64,000 bases of DNA from Ulvibacter sp. MAR_2010_11 (lineage in GTDB: Bacteria > Bacteroidota > Bacteroidia > Flavobacteriales > Flavobacteriaceae), in NCBI RefSeq assembly GCF_002813135.1, contig NZ_PHTY01000001.1:2873501-2937500 (forward strand), given 5' to 3'. Made by a program: the position numbers and the translations under genes. Within the stretch, counting starts at the first letter, position 1. Each line of letters begins with the position of its first letter. The notes under the pieces were generated by a model. That model ran no database searches. It was not told the origin of the DNA and was given only the letters and a program-made list of their open reading frames with translations. Below are positions 49,807 through 59,383 of the stretch, in pieces.

Positions 49807-51840
49807 CTACTTAAACTTCTCAAACCACGCCAGCGTATGTGCTACCTTGGTAATTAAATTACTCGGTCTGTTCGCAATACCGTGTGATGCATCCGGAATT
49901 TCAACCAAAACAGTTTCAATTTTTCGCAGTTTCAAGGCGTGATACAACTGTTTGGCTTCACTGGGCGGTGTACGCAAATCGTCCATTCCCACCATGACCA
50001 TGGTAGGAGTTTGTACATTGCCCACTAGAGATATGGGTGAAAATTTCCAGTAGTTTTCAAAATTTTCCCACGGCTGACCCGGATAACGGGAGTCGGCATA
50101 GCCGTAGTAATTGTCCGCTGTAAGTGTTTTACTTATCCAGTTCATTACGGGTTTGGCTACCACAGCAGCTTTAAAACGGTTGTTCTTCCCAATTATCCAT
50201 GCCGTCATAATTCCCCCGGCACTTCCTCCTGTAACATAAAGTTGTGATTCGTTGGCAATGCCTTTGGCAATTAAAGCATCCACTCCATCCATCACATCGT
50301 TGTAATCTTCTCCCGGGTAATTGTTAAACAATAAATTTCCAAATTCTTCTCCATAGCTCGTGCTTCCTCGTGGATTCGGATAAAAGACTACATAACCGGC
50401 AGCGGTGTATAATTGTATTTCGGCAGAGAAATGTGGTCCGTAATTAAGGATTGGGCCTCCGTGATTTTCAACTAACAACGGATAATTTTTCCCCTTTTGG
50501 TAATTGGGAGGATATACAACCCAGCCCTGTATCTTTCTGGCATCGACACTAGAGTCGTACCAAATCTCCTCGACGGCTCCCATATTTCGGTAATTAATTA
50601 AATCGTCATTAAGCGCCGTAAGAATTTTGGGGTTCTTCGAACCTTTTTCAATAATTGCAATATCTGCCGGACGATCGGATCTGGAAATAGTATAGGCAAT
50701 CTTTCCGTTGTTAGAAACACTAAAGCTTCCGCTTGCATAAGGTCGCCCCAAAGTAGTTCCGCCTACGTTGTCAACTATATCGGTTACCTTTCCGCTAAGA
50801 TCCATGTACCCAAGCTTGGTAAGACCTAAATCGTTGTACATAAAATACAAGCCTTTACTATCGTTCGCCCAGACGGCATTATCCACATCCCTATCCAAAT
50901 TTTTGGACAAAACCAGCTTGTTTCCGCCGTTTGCGTCCATAATCTGCAATTGCTGAATTTGATACGCCTGCACCTTGTCTTCAAATCCCGAGTAGGCAAT
51001 GTACTTTCCGTTAGGTGATAGTATGGGTGAACCGTCCGGACCGCTTCTTTCGGTAAGAGTTGTGATAATTCCGGTATTCGTATGAACTGAATACACCTCC
51101 GAATTCCGAAATTCATACTCCCAATTTTCATTTCTATTGGCTGAAAAGTAAATGTGTTGTCCGCTGGTTGCCCAGGAAAGACCTCCACCGTGATTAAAAT
51201 CTCCACTCGTCAATTGTCTGGGTGTCCCTCCGTCTGAAGGAATCACAAAAATATGTGTAAATCCGGGTTTTATATAACCTGCGCCATCTGCTTCGTGTTT
51301 CAGTCGGTTGGTAATTCGAGGCGCATCAGCCCATTTGGCATCTTTGGGTTTGGGAGGCATTTTTGCGATAACGGGAGCATCGGCATTTACCTTCATGGTA
51401 AACGCAAGTTGTGAGCCATCGGGGGACCAGCTAATAGAAGACGGACTGTTCTCCAACTGAGTGAGTTTTGCCACTGCTCCCGTAGCCGTCCAGTAAACAT
51501 ATATTTCACTTCCCTCGTCTGTACTGCTCACAAAGGCGATACGATCGCCGTTTGGCGACCAGGAGGCGACGCCTTCATTACCTTCATTGGTTGTGAGTTT
51601 ATGGTGAATTTTTCGATCATCGGTACTAAGTATCCACAGATTCCCCTTCGATTTATCCTTCATAATATCAAAACCGGTTCTTCGGTACACCACATAATTA
51701 CCGTCGGGAGAGATTTGCGGATCGGCTGTATATTCTAATTGAAAAACATCCAGATACTCAAAATTTTTCTTGGGTTGCGCATTTACAAAACCAAAAGATA
51801 GACAGAAAATAAAAACCAAATAACGATAGTATAAATTCAT
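49807..51840 (-). CDS. S9-family prolyl oligopeptidase/acylaminoacyl peptidase (secreted)
   Basis: 677 residues from the ATG at 51840, which starts a clear signal peptide (YLVFIFCLSFGFVNAQ); a longer frame to 51924 lacks one. Residues 30-400 form a WD40/TolB-like beta-propeller (SWSPNGDRIAFVSS, SWSPDGSQLAFTMK repeats). Residues 420-677 form the alpha/beta hydrolase with Ser in GGSAGGIM, Asp in MDDLRTPP and His in DASHGI. It degrades peptides in the periplasm or outside the cell. Confidence 0.9.
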   Translation of the reverse strand: MNLYYRYLVFIFCLSFGFVNAQPKKNFEYLDVFQLEYTADPQISPDGNYVVYRRTGFDIMKDKSKGNLWILSTDDRKIHHKLTTNEGNEGVASWSPNGDRIAFVSSTDEGSEIYVYWTATGAVAKLTQLENSPSSISWSPDGSQLAFTMKVNADAPVIAKMPPKPKDAKWADAPRITNRLKHEADGAGYIKPGFTHIFVIPSDGGTPRQLTSGDFNHGGGLSWATSGQHIYFSANRNENWEYEFRNSEVYSVHTNTGIITTLTERSGPDGSPILSPNGKYIAYSGFEDKVQAYQIQQLQIMDANGGNKLVLSKNLDRDVDNAVWANDSKGLYFMYNDLGLTKLGYMDLSGKVTDIVDNVGGTTLGRPYASGSFSVSNNGKIAYTISRSDRPADIAIIEKGSKNPKILTALNDDLINYRNMGAVEEIWYDSSVDARKIQGWVVYPPNYQKGKNYPLLVENHGGPILNYGPHFSAEIQLYTAAGYVVFYPNPRGSTSYGEEFGNLLFNNYPGEDYNDVMDGVDALIAKGIANESQLYVTGGSAGGIMTAWIIGKNNRFKAAVVAKPVMNWISKTLTADNYYGYADSRYPGQPWENFENYWKFSPISLVGNVQTPTMVMVGMDDLRTPPSEAKQLYHALKLRKIETVLVEIPDASHGIANRPSNLITKVAHTLAWFEKFK

Positions 51841-51930
51841 TTCATAAAATTTTAGAAGCCTAAAGGTAGTCCTTTTAAGAGGTTTTTCAAATTGAGCCTG
51901 ATACACTATCTTTGAAAGAAACACTACGCC

Positions 51931-54483
51931 ATGAAATCTGCTTTCCTTAAACCCTTTCTGCTAATTGTTGGTATTGTCTTGACAGCTGTGATATTCTTTT
52001 CAACTAAGGAAAGTACAATTCCCACAAGTATCGAAGCAACAATTCCCGGAGAATACCCTAACGAGTGGATGTACAACCAACGGGCTTATCCCGATAATTT
52101 TATAAACAAAAAAGCTATAAGTGACGCACTAATTCAATCTAAGGCAATTTTAGAAAATCGCTCGGGACAATCGGGAACCGACTGGAACTTAATTGGACCT
52201 TTAAATACCGGGGGAAGAATTACCGATGTGGCTATTTCTCCCGATAATGATGATATTTTATATGTTGCCGCCGCCGTAGGTGGGGTTTTTAAATCTACCA
52301 ACAGAGGACAAAACTGGACTCCTGTATTCGATGATATTGGCAAGCCATCCATTGGTGATATCGCCATAGCACCATCCAATGCGCAACGTATCTATGTGGG
52401 AACCGGAGAAGCAAATGGAAGCGCTACAGACGGAGCTTATTTTGGCGATGGTGTATACCGTTCAGACAATGCCGGCGACAGTTGGACAAATGTTGGCCTA
52501 CCCGATAGTGACCACATTGGACGCATTGTAGTAGATCCTACAAATCCCGACAGAGTTTTTGTCGCTGCTACCGGGAAATTATACGGCTATAATCAGGAAC
52601 GCGGAATTTACCGCACTACAAATGGAGGTGCTAATTGGGAACAAGTACTCTTTGTAACCGATTCTACCGCGGCGATTGATGTTGCCTTGAATCCGCAAAA
52701 CACCAATATTGTTTTTGCTGCCATGTGGGAAAGAACCCGCAAGCCCTGGCAGCGGGATTATGGCGGAATCACCTCAGCAATTCACCGTTCTATGGACGGG
52801 GGTAACACCTGGACCGAATTAGGCGCTGCTAACGGACTTCCGGTAGCAAGCACTGCTACGGGGCGAATAGGCTTGGCTATTTCACACTCCAATCCGTCTA
52901 CCATCTACGCCCGATTTACAACAAACGAGATCACAAATGTTTTTAACGGATTGTATCGCAGCGATGACAACGGAGATAACTGGACCTTGGTGACGTTGGG
53001 AGATTTAAACGGTATTGATTCCAGTTTTGGATGGTATTTTGGCAATGTACGCGTAAATCCAACCGATCCCGACGAAGTATATGTATTGGGACAAGGTATC
53101 GCCCGAACTACCAATGGTGGCGGAAGCTGGCAAGACTTAAATGGCATGCACGTAGATCACCATGCGTTGGAGTATTCATTAAATAACAACGATTTTATGC
53201 TGGAAGGAAACGATGGTGGTGCCTATCTCTCTGAAAATGGCGGGTCTACCTGGACAAAATTTACCAACCTTCCCATTACCCAGTTTTATAATATTGAAGT
53301 GGATAATTCACAACCTGAACGTTTATACGGAGGTACACAGGATAACAATACTATTAGAACACTAACAGCGGGTACCAATGATTGGAATTCAATATGGGGC
53401 GGAGATGGTTTTCATGTAAATGTAGATCCCAACGATAACAACTTTATCTATGTGGAATCGCAAAACGGAAATCTGGGACGATCCACCAACGGTGGTTCCA
53501 ACTTTGTAAGTGCGACTGATGGAATTAGCGGTAGTGACCGAAAAAATTGGAATACCCCCGTAATTATTTCCCCTTTTAATTCCGAAAAAGTTTTCTGCGG
53601 AACCAACCGATTGTATATTTCAGACAGATCGGTACTTTGGAGTCCTATCAGCCCCGACCTTACAGATGGGCAGCATCCCAGTGGTTCACTTTCCTATGGA
53701 ACTATTACAGCTATTGCGCCTTCCTACAACAATCTGGATGTTATTTATACCGGAAGTGATGACGGAAACGTTCATGTTACCTTCAATGGCGGTAGCTCCT
53801 GGACCAATATTAGCGCCGGACTCCCCGATAGATATATCACCTCTATAGCGATATCCCCAAGTGACGATTTCACCGCCTATGTGACAATTTCCGGGTTCGG
53901 AGTTCTAGATTACGATCCACATGTGTTTAAAACAGTCGATGGAGGTGCAAATTGGATTGATATTTCTTCCAATCTGCCAAGCATCCCAGTAAATGATATT
54001 ATTATAAATTCTACAGAAGAAGTGCTATTTCTCGCTACCGATATGAATGTATGGTACTCATTAAACGACGGGACAAGCTGGGATATTCTGGGAAACAATC
54101 TCCCTTTCAATATCATTCGGGATTTAAAGTTGCACGAAGGAACTAATACGCTGTTTGCGGGAACTTTTGGGCGTTCCATGCACAGTTACGACTTGTCCGG
54201 GATTATTGTTCTGGGAACAGAATCTATACCTCTCACCTCGGAAAGTTTTACAATTTACCCAAATCCCACCATATCGCAATTTACGCTTGAACATACAATT
54301 GCTTCGGAAGGAAGCATCACCATGTACGATATTTCAGGAAAAAAAGTCGCAACCTTTTTTGAAGGAGATTTCGGAAATTCACAAAAACTAAACCTTTCAA
54401 CCGAAGGTATTTCAGCAGGATTGTATTTTGTAAAATTGCAAACAGGCAAGCAATCGGTTGCCAAAAAACTAATAATTCAATAA
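51931..54483 (+). CDS. Secreted BNR/VPS10-like repeat protein with type IX sorting domain
   Basis: 850 residues. An N-terminal hydrophobic signal is followed by many sortilin/BNR-type repeats (for example VFKSTNRGQNWTPV, VYRSDNAGDSWTNV, SMDGGNTWTEL), which build one or two ten-bladed propellers between about 90 and 750. The last 75 residues form a sorting domain (IYPNPTISQFTLE, MYDISGKKV, GLYFVKLQTGKQ, KKLIIQ). It should be secreted by the type IX system. Its ligand is unknown; glycan or protein adhesion is possible. Confidence 0.88.
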   Translation: MKSAFLKPFLLIVGIVLTAVIFFSTKESTIPTSIEATIPGEYPNEWMYNQRAYPDNFINKKAISDALIQSKAILENRSGQSGTDWNLIGPLNTGGRITDVAISPDNDDILYVAAAVGGVFKSTNRGQNWTPVFDDIGKPSIGDIAIAPSNAQRIYVGTGEANGSATDGAYFGDGVYRSDNAGDSWTNVGLPDSDHIGRIVVDPTNPDRVFVAATGKLYGYNQERGIYRTTNGGANWEQVLFVTDSTAAIDVALNPQNTNIVFAAMWERTRKPWQRDYGGITSAIHRSMDGGNTWTELGAANGLPVASTATGRIGLAISHSNPSTIYARFTTNEITNVFNGLYRSDDNGDNWTLVTLGDLNGIDSSFGWYFGNVRVNPTDPDEVYVLGQGIARTTNGGGSWQDLNGMHVDHHALEYSLNNNDFMLEGNDGGAYLSENGGSTWTKFTNLPITQFYNIEVDNSQPERLYGGTQDNNTIRTLTAGTNDWNSIWGGDGFHVNVDPNDNNFIYVESQNGNLGRSTNGGSNFVSATDGISGSDRKNWNTPVIISPFNSEKVFCGTNRLYISDRSVLWSPISPDLTDGQHPSGSLSYGTITAIAPSYNNLDVIYTGSDDGNVHVTFNGGSSWTNISAGLPDRYITSIAISPSDDFTAYVTISGFGVLDYDPHVFKTVDGGANWIDISSNLPSIPVNDIIINSTEEVLFLATDMNVWYSLNDGTSWDILGNNLPFNIIRDLKLHEGTNTLFAGTFGRSMHSYDLSGIIVLGTESIPLTSESFTIYPNPTISQFTLEHTIASEGSITMYDISGKKVATFFEGDFGNSQKLNLSTEGISAGLYFVKLQTGKQSVAKKLIIQ

Positions 54484-54498
54484 AAATAAAGACACAAC

Positions 54499-54529
54499 AA
54501 AAAACCCTTCAGTTTTGAAGGGTTTTTTT
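54499..54529. terminator. Bidirectional intrinsic terminator
   Basis: Stem AAACCCTTCA (54502-54511) / TGAAGGGTTT (54516-54525), with T-runs on both strands, between the convergent repeat protein and ettA. Confidence 0.88.
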
Positions 54530-54532
54530 ATC

Positions 54533-56224
54533 TTATCGTATTAATTTCTTATACTTTATTCGCTTCGGAAGTAAATCCCCTCCCAGGCGTTTCTTCTTAT
54601 TTTCTTCGTAATCACTGAAACTTCCTTCAAAGAAATACACCTCACTATTGCCTTCAAAAGCCAGAATATGTGTACACACTCTGTCTAAAAACCACCGGTC
54701 GTGAGAAATCACCACCGCACAGCCTGCAAAGTTTTCCAACCCTTCCTCAAGCGCTCTCAACGTATTTATATCAAGGTCGTTCGTTGGCTCATCCAGTAAT
54801 AAAACATTCCCCTCTTCTTTCAACGTCATTGCCAGATGCAAGCGGTTTCGCTCTCCACCGGACAATGCCGATACTTTTTTGTTCTGTTCGCTTCCGCTGA
54901 AATTAAACCTACTTAAATAGGCTCTCGAGTTTACCTGCTTCCCTCCCATCATCACCAATTCCTGTCCGTCACTGAAATTCTCCCAAATACTCTTATTCGA
55001 ATCTATATTAGAATGAGCCTGATCTACATAAGCAATCTTCGCGGTATCTCCCACTTCAAAAACACCCTTGTCTGCCGTTTCCTCACCCATTATCATTCTG
55101 AAAATTGTGGTCTTTCCGGCACCGTTCGGACCAATAATCCCAACTATTCCGGCTTGCGGCAGTTTAAAGTTTAAGTCTTCATACAACAACTTATCCTCAT
55201 AGCCCTTCGCAACCCCCTTGGCTTCAATCACATTGGTTCCCAAACGCGGTCCATTGGGAATGTAGATCTCCAGTTTGTCATCCAGTTGCTTCTGGTCCTG
55301 ACTCATTAATTTGTCGTAATTGTTCAAACGTGCCTTTTGTTTTGCTTGTCGTCCTTTGGGAGCCATTCGCACCCACTCCAACTCGCGCTCCAATGTTTTT
55401 TGTCGCTTACTGGCTTGCTTCTGCTCTTGGGCAAGACGCTTTGACTTCTGGTCCAACCAGGAAGAATAATTACCCTTCCAAGGAATACCTTCCCCTCTGT
55501 CCAGTTCCAAAATCCATCCGGCAACATTGTCCAAAAAGTATCTGTCGTGAGTTACAGCAATTACGGTTCCTTTATATTGCGCCAAATGGTGCTCCAGCCA
55601 GTGTACACTTTCGGCATCCAGGTGGTTGGTAGGTTCATCCAGCAATAACACATCGGGTTCTTGCAAAAGTAATCTGCAAAGTGCTACACGACGCCGTTCT
55701 CCTCCGGACAAAACTCCAATTTTCTTATCGGAATCGGGTGTACGTAACGCATCCATTGCAATTTCCAGCTTGGTATCGAGCTCCCAGGCATCACTGGCAT
55801 CTATCTGATCCTGTAAAACCGCCTGCCTGTCCATCAACTTCTGCATCTTATCGGGGTCGCTGTAAACCTCTTCCAGACCAAACATATCGTTTATCTTATT
55901 GTACTCGTCCAAAATGGCAACCGTTGCGGCAGCCCCTTCCTTCACAATTTCCAAAACAGTTTTAGAATCGTCCAACTGCGGTTCCTGCTCCAGATAACCC
56001 ACGGTATATCCGGGGGCAAAGACCACATCGCCCTGATAGTTTTTATCGACTCCGGCAATAATTTTAAGGAGGGTGGACTTTCCACTACCATTAAGACCTA
56101 AAATCCCGATCTTGGCACCGTAGAAAAAACTTAAATAAATATTTTTAAGCACAGGAGTTTGTGCATTTTGAAATGTTTTTGTCACTCCGGACATCGAAAA
56201 GATGACCTTCTTATCGTCAGACAT
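54533..56224 (-). CDS. ettA: Energy-dependent translational throttle protein EttA (ABC-F)
   Basis: 563 residues with two ABC-F domains: Walker A GLNGSGKS and GPNGAGKT, signatures LSGGERRRVAL and LSGGERNRLHL, Walker B DVLLLDEPTNHLD and NVLLLDEPTNDLD. The P-site tRNA interaction motif region lies between (WVRMAPKGRQAKQKARLN). The length and the NGPRLG segment identify EttA rather than Uup. It binds the ribosomal E site and gates the first peptide bond according to the ATP/ADP ratio. A 59-residue membrane protein gene lies upstream. Confidence 0.93.
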   Translation of the reverse strand: MSDDKKVIFSMSGVTKTFQNAQTPVLKNIYLSFFYGAKIGILGLNGSGKSTLLKIIAGVDKNYQGDVVFAPGYTVGYLEQEPQLDDSKTVLEIVKEGAAATVAILDEYNKINDMFGLEEVYSDPDKMQKLMDRQAVLQDQIDASDAWELDTKLEIAMDALRTPDSDKKIGVLSGGERRRVALCRLLLQEPDVLLLDEPTNHLDAESVHWLEHHLAQYKGTVIAVTHDRYFLDNVAGWILELDRGEGIPWKGNYSSWLDQKSKRLAQEQKQASKRQKTLERELEWVRMAPKGRQAKQKARLNNYDKLMSQDQKQLDDKLEIYIPNGPRLGTNVIEAKGVAKGYEDKLLYEDLNFKLPQAGIVGIIGPNGAGKTTIFRMIMGEETADKGVFEVGDTAKIAYVDQAHSNIDSNKSIWENFSDGQELVMMGGKQVNSRAYLSRFNFSGSEQNKKVSALSGGERNRLHLAMTLKEEGNVLLLDEPTNDLDINTLRALEEGLENFAGCAVVISHDRWFLDRVCTHILAFEGNSEVYFFEGSFSDYEENKKKRLGGDLLPKRIKYKKLIR

Positions 56225-56306
56225 AGTGTACTAGTTGATTTGTTAATTAGTTATTTGGTTACTTAGTTGCCTTTCGCTATAAGTTCCATAATATATTTTG
56301 TAAAAA

Positions 56307-56486
56307 CTAAACGCGACCTTTCAGGGCATTAAATACCCAGGCAATGGCAAAGAAGCCTATCCCAACAGCCGCAAATCCCCATCCGGCAACATCGTCATAT
56401 CGAAATGCTCCCATAGCAATCAAGGCAAGGCCAACTACAATCATAATAAAAGTAGCCCATCCCAATACTGTATTTTTATTCATCAT
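56307..56486 (-). CDS. Small membrane protein, CAL67264 family
   Basis: The minus strand encodes 59 residues (two adjacent ATG codons, 56484-56486 and 56481-56483; the second may be used). Two membrane helices are seen: WATFIMIVVGLALIAMGAF and WGFAAVGIGFFAIAWVF, with a short loop RYDDVAG and a basic end LKGRV. I recognise this as the family named CAL67264 in flavobacterial annotations, of unknown function. It is directly upstream of ettA (82-bp gap). Confidence 0.78.
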   Translation of the reverse strand: MMNKNTVLGWATFIMIVVGLALIAMGAFRYDDVAGWGFAAVGIGFFAIAWVFNALKGRV

Positions 56487-56684
56487 AGCTTTTTCTTTTA
56501 TGGCGTTTCCGCCAAAGGCGGCCGCGCTTTCGGTAGTCGCTCTTGGATTATTCAGATAAAACCAAGGAGCTCCAACAATACCTCAATCGCTAACGCAGTT
56601 TGTACTTATGCTTCCGCAGACAATTCCTTCGGAAGGGATACAAATATCGGGAATAAAATAGATTTTTCAGTATGCAAAATACCT

Positions 56685-56692
56685 TACTTTTG
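56685..56692 (+). promoter_or_regulatory. -7 box of the acyl-CoA carboxylase gene
   Basis: TACTTTTG is a full match to TAnnTTTG. Transcription should start near 56698, which argues against the TTG at 56698 as the start codon and for the ATG at 56719. Confidence 0.6.
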
Positions 56693-56718
56693 TATTTTTG
56701 AGCAAATCTCGAATCCCA

Positions 56719-58347
56719 ATGGACATCAACTTCAATAAAAACGAAGATCACAATAAACTTTTAGCATCCGATTTACGGAAACGTCTCGCCCAAATTAAAC
56801 TGGGAGGAGGCGAAAAACGAATCGCCAAGCATCACGCCAAAGGCAAAATGACTGCCCGCGAACGTATCGCCTATCTGCTGGACGATAAAAAACCTAGCAT
56901 TGAAATTGCTGCCTTTGCAGGTGACGGTATGTACGAAGAGCACGGCGGCGCTCCCAGCGGGGGTGTAGTTATTAAAATTGGGTATGTAAAGGGGAAACAA
57001 TGTATCGTAGTTGCCAACGACGCCACCGTAAAAGCAGGCGCCTGGTTCCCGATTACTGCCAAGAAAAATTTAAGAGCTCAGGAAATTTCCATCGAAAACA
57101 GACTCCCAATCATCTATTTGGTAGACAGCGCGGGAGTATATCTGCCTATGCAGGATGAAATCTTTCCGGACAAAGAACACTTCGGACGCATTTTCCGAAA
57201 CAATGCAGTAATGAGCAGTATGGGAATCACTCAAATTTCGGCAGTGATGGGAAGCTGTGTTGCAGGAGGTGCCTATTTACCTATTATGAGCGATGAGGCT
57301 TTAATTGTAGATAAAACAGGAAGTATCTTTCTGGCAGGAAGCTATCTGGTAAAAGCAGCTATTGGGGAAAGTATCGATAACGAAACTTTGGGTGGCGCAA
57401 CCACGCATTGTGAAATTAGCGGAGTGACAGATTATAAGGCGAAAGACGATAAAGACGCACTCGATACTATTAAGAATATTGTTTCAAAAATTGGGGATTA
57501 CGACAAGGCAGGCTACAACAGAGAAGCGGCTGTAAAACCTTCACTTCCGCAGGAAGATATATTTGGATTGCTGCCCAGATCGCGTGCCGATCAATACGAT
57601 ATGCGGGAGATTATCAAAAGACTGGTAGACAACAGTGATTTTGAAGAATACAAGGAAGGCTACGGAAAAACAATTCTTACCGGCTATGCCCGAATCGATG
57701 GCTGGGCTGTAGGTATTGTTGCCAATCAGCGGAAACTGGTTAAAACCAAACAAGGAGAGATGCAATTTGGCGGTGTTATTTACAGCGATAGCGCCGACAA
57801 AGCCACCCGATTTATTGCCAATTGCAATCAGAAAAAAATACCGCTGGTATTTCTGCAGGATGTTACCGGTTTTATGGTAGGGAGTAAAAGTGAGCACGGC
57901 GGAATTATAAAAGACGGTGCTAAAATGGTGAATGCCGTTAGTAACAGTGTGGTGCCGAAGTTTACCGTTGTGATTGGAAACTCATATGGTGCCGGAAATT
58001 ACGCCATGTGCGGAAAAGCCTACGACCCACGCCTAATTGTCGCCTGGCCCAGTGCCGAGCTTGCAGTAATGAGCGGCAACAGTGCGGCCAAGGTATTGCT
58101 TCAAATTGAAACTGCGTCCTTAAAAAAGAAAGGCGAAACCATTACTCCGGAAGTTGAAAAAGAACTCTATGACCGCATCAAAGCGCGATACGATCGTCAA
58201 ATTTCCCCGTATTACGCTGCGTCCAGAATATGGACCGACGCCGTGATTGATCCTCTGGATACCCGAAAATGGATTTCAATGGGAATTGAAGCCGCAAACC
58301 ACGCCCCTATCGAAAAGCCATTTAATTTGGGAGTGATCCAGGTGTAG
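56719..58347 (+). CDS. Acyl-CoA carboxylase carboxyltransferase (beta) subunit
   Basis: 542 residues from the ATG at 56719. Both halves of the carboxyltransferase are present: oxyanion loops around GSCVAGGAYLPIM (about 185) and GNSYGAGNYAMCG (about 425), plus VDSAGVYLPMQ. MCC beta subunits have this length and the motif spacing of this entry; propionyl-CoA carboxylase and others remain possible. It transfers CO2 from carboxybiotin to an acyl-CoA, for example 3-methylcrotonyl-CoA in leucine degradation. The alpha subunit is not in the window. Confidence 0.82.
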   Translation: MDINFNKNEDHNKLLASDLRKRLAQIKLGGGEKRIAKHHAKGKMTARERIAYLLDDKKPSIEIAAFAGDGMYEEHGGAPSGGVVIKIGYVKGKQCIVVANDATVKAGAWFPITAKKNLRAQEISIENRLPIIYLVDSAGVYLPMQDEIFPDKEHFGRIFRNNAVMSSMGITQISAVMGSCVAGGAYLPIMSDEALIVDKTGSIFLAGSYLVKAAIGESIDNETLGGATTHCEISGVTDYKAKDDKDALDTIKNIVSKIGDYDKAGYNREAAVKPSLPQEDIFGLLPRSRADQYDMREIIKRLVDNSDFEEYKEGYGKTILTGYARIDGWAVGIVANQRKLVKTKQGEMQFGGVIYSDSADKATRFIANCNQKKIPLVFLQDVTGFMVGSKSEHGGIIKDGAKMVNAVSNSVVPKFTVVIGNSYGAGNYAMCGKAYDPRLIVAWPSAELAVMSGNSAAKVLLQIETASLKKKGETITPEVEKELYDRIKARYDRQISPYYAASRIWTDAVIDPLDTRKWISMGIEAANHAPIEKPFNLGVIQV

Positions 58348-58398
58348 GAAATATTCTTGGGATGTGCCGATACTACGCATAATTAAGTAGTTTATTTT

Positions 58399-59205
58399 TT
58401 AACAACCCGGTAAACCGAAAGAAACCACAAGTTCCTGGTCCACTTTTTCTCCTTTACTATTTTCTGCAGGTTCCCAGGCACCTGTAGTTTTGGAAATTAA
58501 TTCGATCATTTTTTCATCTACGATTGGATAACCCGAAGATCTATCCAGATTAGCCTTTTCAATGGCTCCGCTTTTGGTCACAGTAAAAAATAGCATTGCA
58601 GGCTGCAGTTTCTTAGAATCGACGTGTAATCGGGTTTCTTTACTGCTGTTCATGAGGTAATCCTTTAACACTTCCATGCCATTAAAAAAGGCGGCCTGCT
58701 TTTCAGGGACTACAGTAAGGTAGGGAGTCCAATGACTATCTTCCACTTGTCCGGTTTCGACATTCTTTTCCTTATATTCTGCCTTTATTAATATATTGGC
58801 TGAATAATTGGCAGATTGCAAGAGTTTGATCTGAGCGGTTGTTAGGTCACCGGTATTGGATATTTCCACCCTGTCTGTTTGCTCCTCTCCTTCAAGCATT
58901 ATAACGCTCAAAGATTTGTAGGACACAATTCGTAATGCGTGGGCAGCACCAATAAAATCGCTAAATGATCTTGCATTCTCCAGATCAGATTTTTTAAATG
59001 CATTAAATCGTGGCCCAATTTCATGGACAAAATCAGAAAATATTTTCTTTTTTATTGTTTCTTTTACTTGCGTATTCTCTGCTTGCTCCTCACTAACAAC
59101 ATATTCAGATTGCTTCGCTACTAAATCGTTGTTTGTGGAGAAATCACATGACATCAGATTTAAGACAGAACAAATTGTACTAATAATCAGAATGTTCCTT
59201 TTCAT
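58399..59205 (-). CDS. Lipoprotein with TonB C-terminal-like domain
   Basis: 268 residues from the ATG at 59205. A signal ends LMSCDFS. The last 90 residues have the TonB-C-like pattern: FFTVTKSGAIEKANLDRSSGYPIVDEKMIELISKTTGAWEPA (strand-helix with the Y-P-x-x-D helix and a W-x-P/W-E-P step) then VSFGLPGC. Unlike a TonB energy transducer it has a lipid anchor and not a transmembrane helix, so it is probably periplasmic and not part of ExbBD energy coupling. The N-terminal domain is unassigned. Confidence 0.65.
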   Translation of the reverse strand: MKRNILIISTICSVLNLMSCDFSTNNDLVAKQSEYVVSEEQAENTQVKETIKKKIFSDFVHEIGPRFNAFKKSDLENARSFSDFIGAAHALRIVSYKSLSVIMLEGEEQTDRVEISNTGDLTTAQIKLLQSANYSANILIKAEYKEKNVETGQVEDSHWTPYLTVVPEKQAAFFNGMEVLKDYLMNSSKETRLHVDSKKLQPAMLFFTVTKSGAIEKANLDRSSGYPIVDEKMIELISKTTGAWEPAENSKGEKVDQELVVSFGLPGC

Positions 59206-59383
59206 AGTTTTGTATTTATCGCTTTTCAAATGTATTTAGGATAAATCGCTTTATCTTAAAATGAAATGTAAAAAAATTGCAAATTTTATGTAAAAGCTTA
59301 AAACTTTAAATAAAATAGGCGCTTTTGCACAGCGTCGTTTCGATATTCCATTTACATAAATAAATTAAGTATCTTTCTTGGCG

